Assembly (NCBI GenBank): GCA_944384285.1
Contig: CALWSX010000127.1
Location: 1-6,764 of the forward strand
Source of the DNA: an uncultured Lachnospiraceae bacterium
Lineage (GTDB): Bacteria > Bacillota > Clostridia > Lachnospirales > Anaerotignaceae
DNA: 6,764 bases
Reading direction: 5' to 3'
Shown: piece by piece, positions 4,024-6,764 of the stretch
Layout: each line of letters begins with the position of its first letter
Numbering within the stretch: position 1 is the first letter of the stretch
Translations under genes and position numbers: made by a program
Notes under the pieces: model-generated
What the model was told of the DNA's origin: nothing
Databases searched by the model: none
What the model saw: only the letters and a program-made list of their open reading frames with translations

Positions 4024-6750
4024 ATGGGTGATATTGAAAGAGGAAAACGCTTAGAAGAGATATTAGCCGAAAAAGGAATGTCCATGGGTTTATCTTACGG
4101 GAACTGTGAAGACAGTGACAAGATAACAGACAGAGAAATCAAGCTTGAAAAAACAAAAAGAGCAGCAGATTTGATGGAATTATACTATCAGGCATTCTCA
4201 AGTGCAAGTGTAGAATTCCCTTATTGGTACAGCAGAAAGTTTGCTGAATGCGACGGAGACGTTTTAGAGGTACGTCGTGCAAAAGCTCTTGCTTGTGCTT
4301 ATGCGCATTCAACACCAAGTATTTATCCAAAAGATCTCCTTCCTGGCGGAAAAACAAGTTATTTAAGAGGCGGTTTCCCAATGCCATGGCTTACAAACTC
4401 TTTCTATCTTGCAAAAGAAGATGAGCTTAAGAGTGCAGCTGCAAGCGGAACAACTTCTATTGACGAAATTGCTGCTCTTGGTACAGGTGGCGGTAATGTT
4501 ACTCAAAATAAAGGTAAAATTGTTTCTCTTGCCGGTAAATTTGGTATTAGAGCTGAAGAAGTTCCTGTATTAACAAAACTTGCTAGAGAATGGGCAGGAA
4601 AATCAGTTGAAGACTTAGGTCTTGCTTATGAACAGATGATGTCTGATTATGAAGCAAAGGCTAATATAATGAAGAGCGTTCTTGTATTCTGTGATAGTGG
4701 TTATACAATTCCACAGGGACGTGAACTTGCAAGTTATTATTTCCCACTCGAATATGGTATCGATGGAATGATAAAAATTTGTGAAGACAAGAAAAAAGAA
4801 GTTGCAGGATATGCAGATGGTGATGGTATCCTTGGTATGAAACGTTTATACTTCTATGAAGCAGCAAGAATAGCTTTAGGCGGTATTCAGCAATTCTGGT
4901 TAAACTATGTTAAAGAATTAAGAAGACTTGCAGATATAGAAGCAGACGAAGAACAAAAAAAAGAATATTTACAGCTTGCTGATCAGATGGAATGGATTGC
5001 ACACAATCCTCCAAGAAACTTCAGAGAAGCTTTACATCTTACATATCTTATCCATATAACAGTATTAAACGAAGATGCTATTTCAGGTTATTCACCTGGA
5101 CGTCTTGGTCAGGTTCTTTATCCATATTTTGAAAAAGATATCAAAGAAGGAACTATTACAGAAGAAGAAGTTATTGAACTTTTAGAAGTACATCGTTTCA
5201 AATTCAGTACAATTGAACTCTTTGCAAGTACTGGTATTTCAGGCGGTATTTCAGGAAATACATTTAATAACCTTTGTGTAGGTGGTCTTGATAAAGATGG
5301 TCAGCCATGCGGAAACAGACTTGAATGGTTAATAATTCATGCAGGTATGACAAATCAGTCTCCTCAGCCAACACTTTCAGTTTTATATGATGAAAGACTT
5401 CCAAAAGATTTCTTAATCAAATGTATTGAATGTACAAAAACAGGTTGTGGATATCCGGCTTGGATGAATAACCGTGTTGCTATGGAATTCCTTTTAAATC
5501 AGTATGGTGATGAAGGAATGACAGTAAGTGAAGCTCGTGCTGTATCTATTGGTGGATGTCTTGAAACAGCTCCTGGTTGCTTTATGCCATTACATTTTAA
5601 TGGAAAAGTATATTATATTCCAACAGGCGCAAGCCAGACAACATCAGTAGGTGTTCACTTTGTATCTAATCCAAAAATGATCAACATGGTATTATTTAAC
5701 GGTGTTGACCAAAGAACAGGTATTCAGGTTCTTCCACCTCATAACAGAAAATTAGAAACATACGAAGAATTCTGGGATCAGTATAAAAAATACTATGAAA
5801 TTACTCTCGAAGCTACAGTAAAAGCTAACAATATCCAGCATGATATTTGGAGAGACAGAAATATGTCTATTGTAAACTCCCTTATGAAACCGGACTGTTT
5901 GAAAAATGGTCACCACATTGGACATATGGGAACAAGATATAATGCTACATATAATATTGAGTCATGCGGTACAATTAACATGGTTAACTCTCTTGTAGCT
6001 TTGAAAAAACTTGTATATGAAGATAAAAAATATACATTAGAAGATTTCAAAGATGCTATTTTAAACAACTTTGGTTTCTACACAGCTATTGAATCAAAAG
6101 CATTCTCACTTGGAGAACAGATTAAAAAACCGGATATCACAAAATATGATGAAATTCACGGTGATTGCTTAAAAGCTCCAAAACATGGTAACGATGATGA
6201 GTATGTAAAAGAAATATTAAAAGAATACGAAGACTGGTTCTGTGATGCTTGTCGTAAATATGAATCACTTTATGCAAAACCAATGTATGCATGTCAGATT
6301 TCTGTAGCACTTCATGCTGCTGTTGGTATGGCAACATTTGCAACTCCTGACGGACGTTTATGTAATACAGCTTTTGCAGACGGTTCTATGTCAGCATACC
6401 CAGGAACAGACAGAGAAGGCCCATATGCATTACTTTCATCAGGATGTTGTTGGGATCAGAGCAAATCTCAGAACTCACAGGTTAATATGAAATTCCATCC
6501 AAATGCTGTTCGTGGTTTAGACGGAAGCAAGAAATTACTTACACTTATTTCTTCATTCATAAACAAAGGTGGTTTCCATGTACAGTTCAATATTGTTGAC
6601 TCTAAGATGCTCAAAGAAGCTCAGAAACACCCAGAGTCAAACAGAGATTTACTTGTAAGGGTATCAGGATTTACACAGTACTGGGTAGAAACAGGAAAAC
6701 CTGTTCAGGACGAAGTTATTGCTCGTACAGAGTTTGAAGGAGGTCTTTGA
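4024..6750 (+). CDS. hpdB: 4-Hydroxyphenylacetate decarboxylase, glycyl radical catalytic subunit
   Basis: A complete 908-residue glycyl radical enzyme. The PFL-like barrel spans roughly residues 40-770. The active-site loop is GGCLETAPG, with thiyl-radical Cys512 and Glu514. The C-terminal glycyl radical domain begins near PDGR (775-778) and ends with RVSGFTQYW, where Gly882 carries the radical. From memory, the C. scatologenes 4-hydroxyphenylacetate decarboxylase residues are Cys503, Glu505, His536, Glu637, Gly873 and Phe405. Each has an identical residue here at exactly +9 (512, 514, 545, 646, 882, 414). His536 and Glu637 hold the phenolic hydroxyl, which argues for 4-hydroxyphenylacetate over indoleacetate or phenylacetate. 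The product would be p-cresol plus CO2, in the cytosol under strictly anaerobic conditions, after activation by a radical-SAM enzyme. The length is close to the family's roughly 900. The reading frame is intact. A related arylacetate decarboxylase remains possible. Confidence 0.85.
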   Translation: MGDIERGKRLEEILAEKGMSMGLSYGNCEDSDKITDREIKLEKTKRAADLMELYYQAFSSASVEFPYWYSRKFAECDGDVLEVRRAKALACAYAHSTPSIYPKDLLPGGKTSYLRGGFPMPWLTNSFYLAKEDELKSAAASGTTSIDEIAALGTGGGNVTQNKGKIVSLAGKFGIRAEEVPVLTKLAREWAGKSVEDLGLAYEQMMSDYEAKANIMKSVLVFCDSGYTIPQGRELASYYFPLEYGIDGMIKICEDKKKEVAGYADGDGILGMKRLYFYEAARIALGGIQQFWLNYVKELRRLADIEADEEQKKEYLQLADQMEWIAHNPPRNFREALHLTYLIHITVLNEDAISGYSPGRLGQVLYPYFEKDIKEGTITEEEVIELLEVHRFKFSTIELFASTGISGGISGNTFNNLCVGGLDKDGQPCGNRLEWLIIHAGMTNQSPQPTLSVLYDERLPKDFLIKCIECTKTGCGYPAWMNNRVAMEFLLNQYGDEGMTVSEARAVSIGGCLETAPGCFMPLHFNGKVYYIPTGASQTTSVGVHFVSNPKMINMVLFNGVDQRTGIQVLPPHNRKLETYEEFWDQYKKYYEITLEATVKANNIQHDIWRDRNMSIVNSLMKPDCLKNGHHIGHMGTRYNATYNIESCGTINMVNSLVALKKLVYEDKKYTLEDFKDAILNNFGFYTAIESKAFSLGEQIKKPDITKYDEIHGDCLKAPKHGNDDEYVKEILKEYEDWFCDACRKYESLYAKPMYACQISVALHAAVGMATFATPDGRLCNTAFADGSMSAYPGTDREGPYALLSSGCCWDQSKSQNSQVNMKFHPNAVRGLDGSKKLLTLISSFINKGGFHVQFNIVDSKMLKEAQKHPESNRDLLVRVSGFTQYWVETGKPVQDEVIARTEFEGGL
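6737..6743 (+). promoter_or_regulatory. Ribosome binding site inside the 3' end of hpdB
   Basis: AAGGAGG lies within the codons for the last residues (Glu-Gly-Gly) of the glycyl radical enzyme and 11 bases before the ATG at 6755. The upstream stop codon and the next start are only 4 bases apart, so translation of the two genes is probably coupled. Confidence 0.75.
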
Positions 6751-6754
6751 TATT

Positions 6755-6764
6755 ATGTGTAACC
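6755..6764 (+). CDS. Start of the next gene, probably hpdC or the activase hpdA (partial)
   Basis: Only ATG TGT AAC and one more base are visible, giving Met-Cys-Asn. The start is supported by the AAGGAGG site in the preceding gene and by its position 4 bases after the hpdB stop. Known hpd operons run hpdB-hpdC-hpdA, where HpdC is an iron-sulfur small subunit of about 85 residues with many cysteines and HpdA is the radical-SAM activating enzyme. A cysteine as second residue would suit a cysteine-rich small subunit, but three codons do not decide. Confidence 0.5.

Noticed and set aside
4139..6343. Minus-strand open frames of 68-82 codons opposite the glycyl radical enzyme gene
   Set aside because: They are antisense to well-supported coding sequence and have no ribosome binding site or recognisable protein content.
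1..6764. CRISPR arrays, tRNA or rRNA genes, insertion sequences, phage or toxin-antitoxin genes
   Set aside because: I looked for regularly spaced repeats, transposase motifs, terminal repeats and RNA gene signatures and found none; the gene order is ordinary chromosomal.

Overview
The window looks like a chromosomal segment of a low-GC anaerobic Firmicute, most likely a member of the Clostridia. Reasons are the AT-rich sequence (AT-rich intergenic DNA, A/T-ending codons), strong AGGAGG-type ribosome binding sites, the ylxM-ffh-rpsP-khpA gene order typical of Firmicutes, and an oxygen-sensitive glycyl radical enzyme. I cannot place genus or species from the sequence.

Left part (1-2360, minus strand): a housekeeping operon read right to left. 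It starts from a near-consensus promoter (TTGACA, 17 bp, TAATAT, with an extended -10 TG) and has a short leader with two small hairpins. The order is ylxM (helix-turn-helix partner of the SRP genes), ffh (SRP54 GTPase), rpsP (ribosomal protein S16) and khpA (KH-domain RNA-binding protein, cut by the window edge). In relatives this cluster usually continues with rimM, trmD and rplS. It joins membrane-protein targeting with ribosome assembly.

Middle (2280-3840): a 461-base AT-rich divergent intergenic region holds the ylxM promoter, a perfect 10-bp palindrome and a gap promoter. It is followed by a stand-alone glyceraldehyde-3-phosphate dehydrogenase gene on the plus strand, closed by a strong intrinsic terminator. 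The GAPDH has all catalytic residues. It lacks the NAD-specifying aspartate (Thr35-Arg36 instead), and Lys193 replaces the usual proline of the cofactor pocket, which points to NADP use or relaxed cofactor specificity.

Right part (3840-6764, plus strand): a leader region with a large imperfect inverted repeat precedes a 908-residue glycyl radical enzyme. Its key residues (Cys512, Glu514, His545, Glu646, Gly882, and also Phe414) sit at a constant offset of +9 from those I remember for Clostridium scatologenes 4-hydroxyphenylacetate decarboxylase. This makes it a strong candidate for HpdB, which makes p-cresol from 4-hydroxyphenylacetate. A ribosome binding site inside its last codons serves a new reading frame starting at 6755 (Met-Cys-Asn...). 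That frame is probably the small iron-sulfur subunit (hpdC) or the radical-SAM activase (hpdA), but only 10 bases of it are visible.

I do not see a wholly unknown system here. The most notable points are the GAPDH cofactor-site substitutions, the residue-level case for p-cresol formation, and the structured leaders of ylxM and hpdB.
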